From positions 1-41,439 of the forward strand of contig CANFRA010000010.1 in the NCBI GenBank assembly GCA_947449305.1: 41,439 nucleotides of DNA, in the 5' to 3' direction. The notes under the pieces were generated by a model. The model was not told where the DNA came from, searched no databases, and worked only from the letters and a program-made list of their open reading frames with translations. Numbering within the stretch: the stretch's first letter is position 1; each line of letters begins with the position of its first letter. A program made the translations under genes and the position numbers. Positions 1-8,326 of the stretch are shown here, piece after piece. Source of the DNA: Burkholderiaceae bacterium. Lineage in GTDB: Bacteria; Pseudomonadota; Gammaproteobacteria; Burkholderiales; Burkholderiaceae.

Positions 1-1122
1 AATGTACTCATCACCAGAAGCCATACCTCTAAGAGAGTTACTACGTCCTTGCACGATTTGATTTAAGGCTTGCATCGTGCCAGTGGTTGCCTGGGAAGCA
101 GCGCCAGTAATCACAGGGAGTGTTTGAGAGATAGCGTTGGCTTGGGCAGCGCCAGACAAGCCATCTAATGCTGTAGTCACACTCGCCATCGCAGTATTGG
201 TGTAAAGACTATCAAGAACACCAGCGGCGCCAGAGGCGTGGTTGCGTAATTGAGAGAGCGTGTTGGAGCGGTAGGAGGAGGAAGTGGTTGCAACAAGCAA
301 GTCCCAACTATTGGCCAAGGTAGCATTAGAGACAAGACTATATGAGAAGCCGCCGTATGTTCCGGTGGTACCAGTAACACTCGAAAGCGATGCAAATCCT
401 TGCAAAACATTCTGGTATCGATTAGCTACAATCGTTGAGGCGCTGACACCATTAACTAAAGTTGTACCCGAATTGCCATAAATATTAAATGCCATTGTGC
501 CTGAATTGCCAGGCGCTGATAATTTACCGTATTTATCAATACCTTGAATAATAATATTGTATTGAGTGGGGAGATATCCAGCTAGAGTTACTGGACTAGA
601 GACTAATAAGTTCTGCCCCTGCAAGTTATTAAAAACACCAATACCAGTTGGTGTTGAAGCATTTCCTATGCTACTAAATGGTCCGGTAATGCTCCCCACA
701 TTAGTTAAAGAATTGATTGTTCCTTGATTACTAATTCCATACCTCACAGAAGCGATAATTTGTCCAGTATTAATAACATTGACTTGACTTCCTGACTGAG
801 TCCATAAACCCCATTGATTACCCGTAGAAATCGTTCCATTATTTGTCAAATTAGCCGCAGTTGATGTGCTCAATATGACGACCGCTCTACCACTGCTCCC
901 AAAAGGGGCATCGTTTGAAACTGTAACCCCTGAATTAATAGTTACATCAGCACCAGTATCAAGGGTTAGGCCTTTGACATTTCCGCCATCACAGCTAGAG
1001 CTAACGACTACTGTAGATGTAATAGTTGCGCCACCATTACAAATAGCTAAAACATTATTAGATTGAAAAACGCAAAAGAAAATAAAGGATGGTAAAAGAA
1101 CGCGTAAAAGACGTGGGTGCAC
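1..1122 (-). CDS. Autotransporter-like secreted protein, N-terminal part (cut by window edge)
   Basis: An open frame of 374 codons runs from a GTG at 1122 off the left edge, so the C-terminus is missing. Residues 1-26 form a signal peptide (basic MHPRLLR, then a hydrophobic stretch ending VLA). The next ~200 residues are rich in Asn, Thr, Ser, Gly and Val (for example LTNNGTIS and VINTGQI), which suggests a beta-helix passenger. Around residues 300-374 the text resembles the linker found just before autotransporter beta-barrels (LSGAAQANAISQTLPV, MQALNQIVQGRSNSLRG). The protein should therefore be exported by the Sec route and displayed through a C-terminal barrel encoded beyond the window. 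The GTG start is chosen because it gives a clean signal peptide; there is no upstream ATG in frame nearby and the ribosome binding site is weak. The passenger function is unknown. Confidence 0.75.
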   Translation of the reverse strand, partial: MHPRLLRVLLPSFIFFCVFQSNNVLAICNGGATITSTVVVSSSCDGGNVKGLTLDTGADVTINSGVTVSNDAPFGSSGRAVVILSTSTAANLTNNGTISTGNQWGLWTQSGSQVNVINTGQIIASVRYGISNQGTINSLTNVGSITGPFSSIGNASTPTGIGVFNNLQGQNLLVSSPVTLAGYLPTQYNIIIQGIDKYGKLSAPGNSGTMAFNIYGNSGTTLVNGVSASTIVANRYQNVLQGFASLSSVTGTTGTYGGFSYSLVSNATLANSWDLLVATTSSSYRSNTLSQLRNHASGAAGVLDSLYTNTAMASVTTALDGLSGAAQANAISQTLPVITGAASQATTGTMQALNQIVQGRSNSLRGMASGDEYI

Positions 1123-1310
1123 GATGTAAATTCCGAATAGAGAGGTATTAGCTTTATGGCTAGTGTCCTCACTGTAACCGCTATAAATAAATTGCGCTTG
1201 AGACCCCCGATTCTGGGCTTGAAAGTGGCCAAGATTTCGCTATGTTGGATAAAAGGTGAACTGTGTCGCGAATGACGATATAGCCGTTTTGAATGGGTCT
1301 AGAGGGATAG
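1123..1310. other. Intergenic region upstream of the autotransporter
   Basis: This stretch separates the autotransporter start from the tRNA-Arg fragment at 1311. I see no gene, no convincing hairpin and no clear promoter. It presumably holds the minus-strand promoter of the autotransporter gene, which is inference from position only. Confidence 0.4.
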
Positions 1311-1350
1311 TTGGCCTGCCCAGCACGATTCGAACGTGCGACCTACGCCT
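1311..1350 (-). repeat. tRNA-Arg(UCU) 3'-end fragment, copy A (possible att site)
   Basis: These 40 bases are identical to 11819-11858, the 3' part of the intact minus-strand tRNA-Arg gene: encoded CCA, 3' acceptor strand, T arm, variable loop and 3' anticodon stem. Identity stops one base into the anticodon loop. The 5' half of the tRNA is absent, so this is a remnant rather than a working gene. The orientation matches the intact gene. Such fragments are typical footprints of elements that integrate at tRNA 3' ends. Confidence 0.9.
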
Positions 1351-1352
1351 AC

Positions 1353-1748
1353 TTAATCCTTTATTTGGCTTTTAGTTAACTTGGCTTTTGCATGTAAAAA
1401 AAGCTTCTTGCCAACAAAGTTCGCTACTAAAGAAATAATAGCGGCAACAGCTCCGGTCACAATTGCTTCCGTTGTATAGCTACCAAAGTGCGTTGGGTGT
1501 ATTAATAAATCAGCAATGAAACACATTCCGCCAGTAATTCCTGAGACTACATATTTATTACCAAACCAGCGATAAGTAAACAGCGATAGGATAAGAACGC
1601 CAACACCGGTGACAAATCCTGTCTCTAATGCTTTGTGAAGGTGGTCCATGGTTGCCAACCAAATATTGCCTTGGACCATTACAAGTAGACAAGCGGGCGT
1701 TGCTTCGCAAAATGGAGTTAAAAATATCTTAATTTTTTGAACCAGCAT
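1353..1748 (-). CDS. Hypothetical membrane protein, 131 aa
   Basis: I do not recognise the family. About three hydrophobic segments are visible: near residues 10-30, 44-60 (FVTGVGVLILSLFTYRW) and 93-113 (AIVTGAVAAIISLVANFVG), with a Lys-rich C-terminus, so an inner-membrane protein is likely. The ATG at 1748 is preceded by a good GAAGG-type ribosome binding site. The TAA stop ends only two bases from tRNA-Arg fragment A, so the gene sits right at the edge of its module. An intrinsic terminator at about 1806-1831 separates it from the upstream membrane protein gene, so it probably has its own promoter. Confidence 0.65.
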   Translation of the reverse strand: MLVQKIKIFLTPFCEATPACLLVMVQGNIWLATMDHLHKALETGFVTGVGVLILSLFTYRWFGNKYVVSGITGGMCFIADLLIHPTHFGSYTTEAIVTGAVAAIISLVANFVGKKLFLHAKAKLTKSQIKD

Positions 1749-1805
1749 TTTTAACCTTCATTGATAGAAAGATCCACGGTAACACGGCCAAACAATCTGT
1801 ACAAA

Positions 1806-1831
1806 TGAAAAAACCACACGAGGGTGGTTTT
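1806..1831 (-). terminator. Intrinsic terminator after the 177-aa membrane protein gene
   Basis: On the minus strand an 8-bp stem AAAACCAC/GTGGTTTT with a six-base loop is followed by a run of T. It lies about 30 bases after the stop codon at 1862 and fits a Rho-independent terminator for that gene. Confidence 0.75.
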
Positions 1832-1861
1832 GGTATTTCTTGCCCAGGGTCTAAATCTGAG

Positions 1862-2395
1862 TTATCCGTTTGAATACTCCGGATTAAAAGTTTGAAATAA
1901 GGAAATTCCAATACAAGCTAATAATAAAGCCAATGAAGTGTAATTTATTGCCTTAACTCGACCAACTAAAAAATCATATTTTAGAAAACCTACGATAGCC
2001 AATAAAGTCGCAAGTACTGCCAAGAGGGATAGATTAATCAGCAATAAGGTTACAACATTCCAAAATCCTGTCGCTCCAGGCACTAAATCTTGATGAACAA
2101 TATATTGCTCCTTACCCGCGCCAAAAACACCTACAAAAAAAGTACCTAGCCAATTGGCCCATAGTGAAATGTATAGTGAGACAGTCGCAATCTTTTTTGA
2201 AAAAACCGGCAAAGTTAATTGCGGCCACATCCAAGCAAATGCGAAAAAGACGAGCGCCTGAACAGCGCCAATTAAATGGGCTTGTAATATTCCGATTTGG
2301 GCAATTGCGTAAGGTGAGTAAATGGGCACTAATAATCCACACATCAACATCAGTAAGCCTGATATTAAGAAATATCTATTGAAGTGAAAATTCAT
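1862..2395 (-). CDS. Hydroxylaminobenzene mutase-like membrane protein, 177 aa
   Basis: Four hydrophobic segments are visible (about residues 8-28, 43-62, 74-97 and 120-145) plus a fifth near the C-terminus. The pattern of an early GLLVPIYSP, then LIGAVQALVFFAFAWMWPQL and SLYISLWANWLGTFFVGVFGAG, resembles small membrane proteins annotated as hydroxylaminobenzene mutase (HabA/HabB family). Those isomerise hydroxylaminobenzene to 2-aminophenol, but many members are uncharacterised, so the substrate is not claimed here. The ATG at 2395 is chosen because GGGAG lies five bases upstream; an ATG 33 bases further up has no such site. The gene is followed by an intrinsic terminator. Confidence 0.55.
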   Translation of the reverse strand: MNFHFNRYFLISGLLMLMCGLLVPIYSPYAIAQIGILQAHLIGAVQALVFFAFAWMWPQLTLPVFSKKIATVSLYISLWANWLGTFFVGVFGAGKEQYIVHQDLVPGATGFWNVVTLLLINLSLLAVLATLLAIVGFLKYDFLVGRVKAINYTSLALLLACIGISLFQTFNPEYSNG

Positions 2396-2623
2396 TTTTC
2401 TCCCAATTACTAAAGTTGAGTGCTTCAATATTAGACTAAAGACTTATTCTTACAAACAAAAAAACATCCGACTGTGATTTTATAGGGTCTCGATGGCCCG
2501 GTGCGAATCTGGCTAGATCTAAAAAATCTTGAGAGACCTCATTGGCCAGCCAGGCTTTTGCCTTGCCCAGCATGATTTAAGATTAATTTACGCAATCAGT
2601 CTTTTGTAAGAATCCTCAATTAT
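2396..2623. other. Intergenic region with a possible decayed tRNA fragment
   Basis: No gene is visible. A short inverted repeat GGTCTC (2486-2491)/GAGACC (2533-2538) is present. At 2565-2577 a stretch matches TGCCCAGCACGATT of the tRNA-Arg 3' end with one change, and TTGGCC lies about 20 bases upstream. This could be a decayed and interrupted fourth fragment, but the match is too short to be sure. Confidence 0.3.
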
Positions 2624-5449
2624 CTAGCCTGTATTTCTCAGTCCGGCAGCAATTCCATTAATGGCAATATGAATACCCCTCTGCACCCTATCGTCTTGCT
2701 TACCGGCACGATAGCGCCTTACTAACTCGATCTGTAAGTGATGTAGTGGGTCAATATAAGGAAAACGGTTCCGTATTGATCGCGCTAAAGATGGATTATT
2801 AGCCAGACGAACTTTTTCTCCAGTGACTAAATACAAGGCATCTACTGTTTTATTCCACTCAGCTTCAATGGCACTGAATATATTCTTGCGTAGCTTTGCA
2901 TCAGGAACCAATTCGCTATAGCGAGAGGCCAGTGCTAGGTCGCTTTTAGCCAGTGCCATATCCATATTAGATAGTAAAGTCCTAAAGAATGGCCAGTCCT
3001 TATACATCTTTTGCAAAAGAGCGAGTGCTGCTTTTTTATCTACGGCCTTAGGATGATTTAAAAAATCCTCTACTGCAGAACCAAAGCCAAACCAACCTGG
3101 AAGTGTTAAACGACACTGGCCCCAACTAAATCCCCATGGAATCGCCCTTAAGTCTTCGATTTTCTGACTAGCCTTTCGACTAGCCGGCCTAGAACCAATA
3201 TTGAGCTTTGCTATCTCTCGAATTGGCGTTGCATCAAAGAAATATTCTGCAAATCCCGGAGTTTCATAAACAAGACGTCGATACGCATCCATGCTGGCTT
3301 GTGAGATATGTGCAGCAGCATCTAAAAAAGCTTTGCTGGCTTGTTTAGTTGGCTTTAATAATGTAGCTTCTAATGTCGCGGCTACTAGGGTTTCTAAATT
3401 ACGTCTACCAATTTCAGGGTTGGCATACTTTGATCCAATCACTTCACCCTGCTCGGTTAAACGAATTTGGCCGCGAACTGTGCCTGGAGGTTGAGCGAGG
3501 ATTGCCTCATAACTTGGGCCACCCCCACGACCGACTGTGCCTCCCCTACCGTGAAATAAGCGCAGTTTCACCACATGCTTTTGTTCAAGAGGCTCAAATA
3601 CCTGAACCAAAGCAAGTTCTGCGCAATATAGCTCCCAATTACTAGTGACGATTCCACCATCTTTATTGGAGTCAGAGTAACCCAACATAATGTCTTGCTC
3701 AGCGCCAGAACGTTTTACTAAATCTAAGATGCCAGGCAAGGCATAAAAATCTTGCATGATTGGTGCTGCATTGCGCAAATCTTCAATTGTCTCGAATAGA
3801 GGTACAACAATGAGGTCAGCTGAGGACTTCTTACCTAAAGTTCCATGCATTAAGCCCACTTCTTTTTGCAGCAATAAAACTTCTAGTAGATCGCTGACAG
3901 TCTCGGTATGGCTAATGATGTAATGGCGAATAGCGTCATTACCAAAAAGCTTGCATATCCTCTTAGCCATTTCAAAAATAGCGATTTCAGAAATAGCAAA
4001 CTCAGAATATTGATGGCCAACCACCCGCAGTGGTCTTGGATCTTTTAAGAGGGATAGCAACAGCTCGCGTTTTTGCTCTTCGGAGAGACTGGTGTATTCC
4101 TTTTCAATTGACGCCACACTGAGCAACTCAGATAAAACAGCTTCATGCATATCTGAACTTTGACGCAAATCCACAGTAGCCAAATGGAAGCCGAAGACCT
4201 CAACCGCTCTGATTAAGCCACGTAAGCGGCGATCTACTAAGGCTTTTGCACCCTGAGAAATGAGTGAAGCCTCGACTATCTTGAGATCAGATAAAAATTC
4301 TTGTGCACTGATATAAGGGTTTTGAGGCGGGACGGCATGGCGAGCAGCATCTGTCCCAGTTAACTGCTTTAAAGTAGCTGCAAGTCTTGAATACATACCT
4401 GTGAGTGCCCTGCGATAGGGCTCATCCTGACGATGCTCATTTGTATCTGGCGAACTTGCCGCAAGCTCTTGCATCTTTTTAGGAAATTTCAGAAGCAATG
4501 CAGATACAGATAGCTCTCTACCCAAGTAATGCACTTCTGTTAAGTAATGACGCAAGACCATTTCTGCCTGCCTTGAAACAGCGTACTCTAGTGTCTTAGC
4601 GCTGACATTGGGGTTCCCATCGCGATCGCCACCAATCCATTGACCCATCTTCAGAAAACTAGCTACAGCATTCCCAGAAAGCGAGTCTTCCAATTGAGCG
4701 TAGATCTTGGGAATCTCTCTTAAAAAAGTGGTCTCGTAATAGGTGAGAGCATTCTCAATCTCGTCAGCAACCGTGAGCTTTGTAAAACGCAATAAACGGG
4801 TATGCCATAACTGCAGTACTCGTGCACGAATCTGCTCTTCATTTACCTTAAGCTCTTTATTGAGCAAGGCGTCCTTTTGTGGATTATTGGCTTTGGAGGA
4901 TTCTTTAATCTGATCGCGTACAGTTAATAGATTAGCAATATCACGTTCAGCCTCCAAAATGCTCGTTCGCTGTACCTCGGTTGGGTGTGCTGTGAGTACT
5001 GGAGAAATTAAGCTACCTTCTAATGTCTTAGAGATCATCTTGTTTGTCACACCTGCAGCATGAAGCTTTTTCATAGCCATCGGAATACTGCCGTCTTGAT
5101 GACTGCCAATGCGCTCATGCGCTATGCGACGACGAATGTGATGTCTATCTTCAGCTAAATTAGCCAAATGACTAAAGTATGTAAATGCGCGCAGTACTTT
5201 TACAGCGCTATCACTAGTAAGACCTTTAAGAAGTTTGCCTAGCTCTAAATTAGCCTTTTGGTTTGCATCTCGATGAAAAGCCACCGATAATTTTCGGATC
5301 TGCTCTACCAAAGCATAGACAGGCTCACCCTCTTGCTCGCGAACGATATCACCCAAAATTTTTCCTAACAGGCGAATATCATCTATTAGTGGTAGCTCAG
5401 TATTTTTCAAAAATGCTCCAGCGCTTAATTTCAGGGTATTAGATAGCAC
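2624..5449 (-). CDS. ppc: Phosphoenolpyruvate carboxylase
   Basis: This 941-residue protein is of normal family length. It carboxylates phosphoenolpyruvate with bicarbonate to give oxaloacetate, refilling the TCA cycle in the cytoplasm. Visible landmarks are the catalytic His motif [11 protein letters not shown] (about residue 155), [20 protein letters not shown], the glycine-rich [15 protein letters not shown] loop, and the conserved C-terminal RNTG. All key motifs look intact. The start is a GTG at 5449 without a strong ribosome binding site; no in-frame ATG lies close by, so the exact N-terminus is uncertain. The gene lies between tRNA-Arg fragments A and B, which is surprising for a central metabolic enzyme. 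In many Burkholderiales ppc sits beside hemC, which is not seen here. Confidence 0.97.
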   Translation of the reverse strand: MLSNTLKLSAGAFLKNTELPLIDDIRLLGKILGDIVREQEGEPVYALVEQIRKLSVAFHRDANQKANLELGKLLKGLTSDSAVKVLRAFTYFSHLANLAEDRHHIRRRIAHERIGSHQDGSIPMAMKKLHAAGVTNKMISKTLEGSLISPVLTAHPTEVQRTSILEAERDIANLLTVRDQIKESSKANNPQKDALLNKELKVNEEQIRARVLQLWHTRLLRFTKLTVADEIENALTYYETTFLREIPKIYAQLEDSLSGNAVASFLKMGQWIGGDRDGNPNVSAKTLEYAVSRQAEMVLRHYLTEVHYLGRELSVSALLLKFPKKMQELAASSPDTNEHRQDEPYRRALTGMYSRLAATLKQLTGTDAARHAVPPQNPYISAQEFLSDLKIVEASLISQGAKALVDRRLRGLIRAVEVFGFHLATVDLRQSSDMHEAVLSELLSVASIEKEYTSLSEEQKRELLLSLLKDPRPLRVVGHQYSEFAISEIAIFEMAKRICKLFGNDAIRHYIISHTETVSDLLEVLLLQKEVGLMHGTLGKKSSADLIVVPLFETIEDLRNAAPIMQDFYALPGILDLVKRSGAEQDIMLGYSDSNKDGGIVTSNWELYCAELALVQVFEPLEQKHVVKLRLFHGRGGTVGRGGGPSYEAILAQPPGTVRGQIRLTEQGEVIGSKYANPEIGRRNLETLVAATLEATLLKPTKQASKAFLDAAAHISQASMDAYRRLVYETPGFAEYFFDATPIREIAKLNIGSRPASRKASQKIEDLRAIPWGFSWGQCRLTLPGWFGFGSAVEDFLNHPKAVDKKAALALLQKMYKDWPFFRTLLSNMDMALAKSDLALASRYSELVPDAKLRKNIFSAIEAEWNKTVDALYLVTGEKVRLANNPSLARSIRNRFPYIDPLHHLQIELVRRYRAGKQDDRVQRGIHIAINGIAAGLRNTG

Positions 5450-5528
5450 TATAGCAAGATGATCTCAACCATCGTCAGATTAATCGGCCGTAATTGAACG
5501 GCAGAAATCAGAGTTTTTTAGGGATTTG

Positions 5529-5573
5529 TGGCCTGCCCAGCACGATTCGAACGTGCGACCTACGCCTTAGAAG
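5529..5573 (-). repeat. tRNA-Arg(UCU) 3'-end fragment, copy B (possible att site)
   Basis: These 45 bases are identical to 11820-11864. The match covers CCA, 3' acceptor strand, T arm, variable loop, 3' anticodon stem and all seven bases of the anticodon loop, then ends exactly where the 5' anticodon stem should begin. That boundary is the usual crossover region for tyrosine recombinases acting on tRNA genes. It is the longest of the three fragments. Confidence 0.92.
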
Positions 5574-5921
5574 CTTTAAAAATGAGGCAAAACAACACTA
5601 AAAACAATGGCATTAAGGCGTTGGCTTTTGGTGTGGCATCTGCACCGAGGATGGTGGGGTTGGGTGGAATGCCATGGATCTGGGATGGCATCTGCAAGTG
5701 ATCGAATGGTCAGACATCTAATTTGTCGGGTAAACCGACAAAATTGGGAGCGTCCTTTTAAGGGACGATGATGATTCAAGACTGTTGTTTAACGATTCAG
5801 TCATAGCCATTCCACATTAAGACGTATCTATCTTGCACATATGCACTAATAATGTGCATACTTGCACCACCATTTATCAGACACGGCCGATATTTGATCT
5901 CAATAGTAATACTCTGAGAGA
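5574..5921. other. Hairpin-rich intergenic region before the ATP-grasp operon
   Basis: No convincing gene is present. Two hairpins lie close together: an 8-bp stem TTTGTCGG/CCGACAAA with a five-base loop at 5722-5742, and CGTCC/GGACG flanking an A/T-rich loop at 5751-5767. Neither has a T run that would make it a standard terminator. A perfect 7-bp inverted repeat TATGCAC/GTGCATA at 5840-5860 lies about 60 bases before the operon start and is listed separately. Confidence 0.5.
5840..5860 (+). promoter_or_regulatory. Inverted repeat upstream of the Anbu operon (possible operator)
   Basis: TATGCAC, a seven-base spacer, then GTGCATA, with additional TTGCAC copies on either side (from 5833 and 5862). 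The symmetry, the repeated TGCAC core and the position some 60 bases before the ATG at 5922 suggest a repressor or activator site. The regulator is unknown. Confidence 0.4.
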
Positions 5922-7334
5922 ATGAAAAGTCCGTATAACGAGATGTTTGATGAGCATGGTGCTCCACGTCCGCACTATGAAACCTTTCATACCTGGCTTG
6001 GCAATCAAAGCCAAGCACTCATGAGTCTAAAACGGGCAGAGGCCGATCTAATTTTTCGTCGTGTTGGCATTACCTTTGCGGTGTATGGTGATGACCTGGG
6101 TGCAGAGCGTACCATTCCCTTTGATCAAGTTCCGCGTATCTTTACTGCTAAAGAATGGGTAGATCTTGAGACTGGATTGCGGCAACGCGTTACCGCTCTT
6201 AATCACTTTATTCATGATGTCTACCATGATGAAGCAATCATTAAAGCAGGAATCATACCGGCTGAACAGGTTTTTAATAATGCGCAATATCGACCGGAGA
6301 TGCGCCATGTCGAAGTGCCGCGTAATATTTATGCCCAAATTGCAGGAATTGATATTGTGCGAGCCGGTGAAGGTGAATTTTATGTCTTAGAAGATAACCT
6401 GCGGGTGCCCTCTGGCGTTTCTTATATGGTTGAAGACCGCAAAATGATGATGCGGCTATTTCCAGATTTGTTTCAGCGCTATCGCGTCGCTCCTGTAGAG
6501 CACTATCCCGATCTTCTGCTGGAATGCCTCAAGTCCGTCAAACCCGAGGGTATTAAAAAACCAAATGTGGTAGTGCTGACCCCAGGCATGTTTAACTCTG
6601 CCTACTTTGAACATACCTACTTAGCTCAACAAATGGGGGTGGAATTAGTCGAAGGCAAGGATCTCTTTGTGAAAGATGAAGAGGTTTTTATGCGTACCAC
6701 ACGAGGCCCAGAGCGTGTGGATGTTATCTATCGTCGGATTGATGATGATTTCCTTGACCCTTTGGCGTTTCGATCAGATTCAGCACTAGGCGTTGCTGGT
6801 CTATTGAACGCTTACCGTGCTGGAAATATTACCTTGGCTAACGCTATTGGTACCGGAATTGCCGACGATAAGTCGATATACCCTTACGTGCCAGACATGA
6901 TTGAATTTTATTTAGGTGAAAAGCCCATCCTAAACAATGTACCAACATATCAATGTCGCAAAGCCGAAGACCTTGCCTACACCCTAGCCAATATCGAGCA
7001 GCTCGTTGTGAAGGAAACCCATGGTGCCGGAGGCTATGGCATGCTCGTTGGCCCAGCATCCACCAAAGATGAGATTGCACGTTTTAAGGAAAATCTCATC
7101 AAGCACCCCGAACAGTATATTGCCCAACCGACTCTTTCATTATCGACCTGCCCTACTTTTGTGGAGTCTGGAATAGCGCCCCGTCATATTGATTTACGTC
7201 CATTTGTACTATCAGGCAAGACTATCAAAATGGTGCCGGGCGGGCTTACGCGCGTAGCTCTCAAAGAAGGCTCTTTGGTGGTGAACTCTTCCCAAGGTGG
7301 CGGCACCAAGGACACTTGGGTGCTAGAGGATTAA
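5922..7334 (+). CDS. Circularly permuted ATP-grasp protein
   Basis: A 470-residue protein of the circularly permuted ATP-grasp type (formerly DUF404/DUF407). Visible marks are YNEMFDEHGAPRPHYE at the N-terminus, EDNLRVPSGVSYMVEDR near residue 150, and the nucleotide-binding KETHGAGGYGMLVGP near residue 360. ATP-grasp enzymes join a carboxylate to an amine or thiol through an acyl phosphate, so it probably makes a peptide-like bond; the substrates are unknown. It is the first of four tightly spaced genes (alpha-E protein, transglutaminase-like protein, Anbu protease), a conserved set. The ATG at 5922 follows a GAGAG ribosome binding site. Confidence 0.93.
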   Translation: MKSPYNEMFDEHGAPRPHYETFHTWLGNQSQALMSLKRAEADLIFRRVGITFAVYGDDLGAERTIPFDQVPRIFTAKEWVDLETGLRQRVTALNHFIHDVYHDEAIIKAGIIPAEQVFNNAQYRPEMRHVEVPRNIYAQIAGIDIVRAGEGEFYVLEDNLRVPSGVSYMVEDRKMMMRLFPDLFQRYRVAPVEHYPDLLLECLKSVKPEGIKKPNVVVLTPGMFNSAYFEHTYLAQQMGVELVEGKDLFVKDEEVFMRTTRGPERVDVIYRRIDDDFLDPLAFRSDSALGVAGLLNAYRAGNITLANAIGTGIADDKSIYPYVPDMIEFYLGEKPILNNVPTYQCRKAEDLAYTLANIEQLVVKETHGAGGYGMLVGPASTKDEIARFKENLIKHPEQYIAQPTLSLSTCPTFVESGIAPRHIDLRPFVLSGKTIKMVPGGLTRVALKEGSLVVNSSQGGGTKDTWVLED

Positions 7335-7347
7335 AACTAAGAACGCT

Positions 7348-8325
7348 ATGCTAAGTCGAACTGCAGATTGTCTTTATTGGATGACGCGCTATACAGAGCG
7401 TGCAGAAAATACTGCGCGGATGCTAGATGTGAATTATCAAACATCCCTTTTGCCACAACCCGCTGAATACCGTGATCAAAGCTGGCGCAAGTTACTAACT
7501 ATCTCAAAGTTAGAGTCTATGTTCTTAGAACGCTCGTCTGCGATGAATCGTGAAAATATATTAAGGTTCATGATTGAAGATGCAAATAATCCATCCAGTA
7601 TCGTATCGTGCTTGCGTGCTGCTAGAGAAAATGCCAGGGCCATTCGTGGCAGAATTACCTCTGAACTTTGGGAAACTCAGAATACTACATGGCTTGAGTT
7701 TCAACAGCTTTTGGCAAAACAAGATTATGCTGACCCCAGCAGTCTATTGGACTGGGTCAAATACCGCTCCCACTTGTTTCGGGGGGTCATGCATGGCACG
7801 ATGCTCAAGAACGAAGCGTATTACTTTATGCGCATTGGCACCTTACTAGAGCGTGCTGATAATACGGCACGTATCTTAGAAACAAAATATCAAGACCCAG
7901 ATAGTCTGATGCAACTTAATCCCAAAAATAATATGGGCGAAGAATCTGACTCAGCCTTTTTTGACTTTTATCACTGGGCTGCATTGCTGCGTTCGGTCTC
8001 TGCGTTTGAGATCTATCGACAAATCTATTCAGATCAAATTACTCCACAACAAGCTGCTGAGCTTTTAATCTTTAATCGACAGATGCCACGCTCTTTAACT
8101 TACTGCGTAAACGATTTAATTACCCTCTTAGGTGAAATCCGCAATCAGAATTCAAAAGAAATAGAACGCTTAATCGGCAAATTACAGGCTGACTTAGATT
8201 ACTCTGATATTGATGAAGTATTTTCTCTGGGGCTAGAGGAGTTTATAAAACAGTTCTTAGAGCGCATTAATCACATTGGTGATGAACTAAGTAATGCGTA
8301 CCTCATCCCTCTGGCCGTTGCCTAA
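7348..8325 (+). CDS. Alpha-E domain protein
   Basis: A 325-residue, mostly alpha-helical protein of the alpha-E family (formerly DUF403). The N-terminus MLSRTADCLYWMTRYTERAENTARMLDV is typical of the family in its placement of WMTRY.ERAENTAR. A second related stretch, YYFMRIGTLLERADNTARIL, lies near residue 160. Its biochemical role is unknown, but it is consistently encoded next to a circularly permuted ATP-grasp gene and probably works with it. It starts 13 bases after the ATP-grasp stop and ends one base before the transglutaminase-like gene, so the genes are surely co-transcribed. Confidence 0.92.
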   Translation: MLSRTADCLYWMTRYTERAENTARMLDVNYQTSLLPQPAEYRDQSWRKLLTISKLESMFLERSSAMNRENILRFMIEDANNPSSIVSCLRAARENARAIRGRITSELWETQNTTWLEFQQLLAKQDYADPSSLLDWVKYRSHLFRGVMHGTMLKNEAYYFMRIGTLLERADNTARILETKYQDPDSLMQLNPKNNMGEESDSAFFDFYHWAALLRSVSAFEIYRQIYSDQITPQQAAELLIFNRQMPRSLTYCVNDLITLLGEIRNQNSKEIERLIGKLQADLDYSDIDEVFSLGLEEFIKQFLERINHIGDELSNAYLIPLAVA

Positions 8326-8326
8326 T

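Noticed and set aside
1047..1232. Minus-strand frame of 61 codons over the autotransporter start
   Set aside because: It overlaps the signal peptide region in another frame and has no family resemblance; the autotransporter frame has a proper signal peptide and stays open to the window edge.
1311..1350. tRNA fragments A, B and C as functional tRNA genes
   Set aside because: All lack the 5' acceptor strand, D arm and 5' anticodon stem, so no cloverleaf can form.
5450..5528. Search for hemC or its start next to ppc
   Set aside because: Only about 80 bases separate ppc from tRNA fragment B and no coding sequence is visible there, so the common ppc-hemC pairing is absent.
5582..5701. Possible 39-residue plus-strand peptide (MRQNNTKNNGIKALAFG...) just after fragment B
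   Set aside because: It has no clear ribosome binding site, no recognisable family, and lies in hairpin-rich intergenic DNA; it is likely a chance frame.
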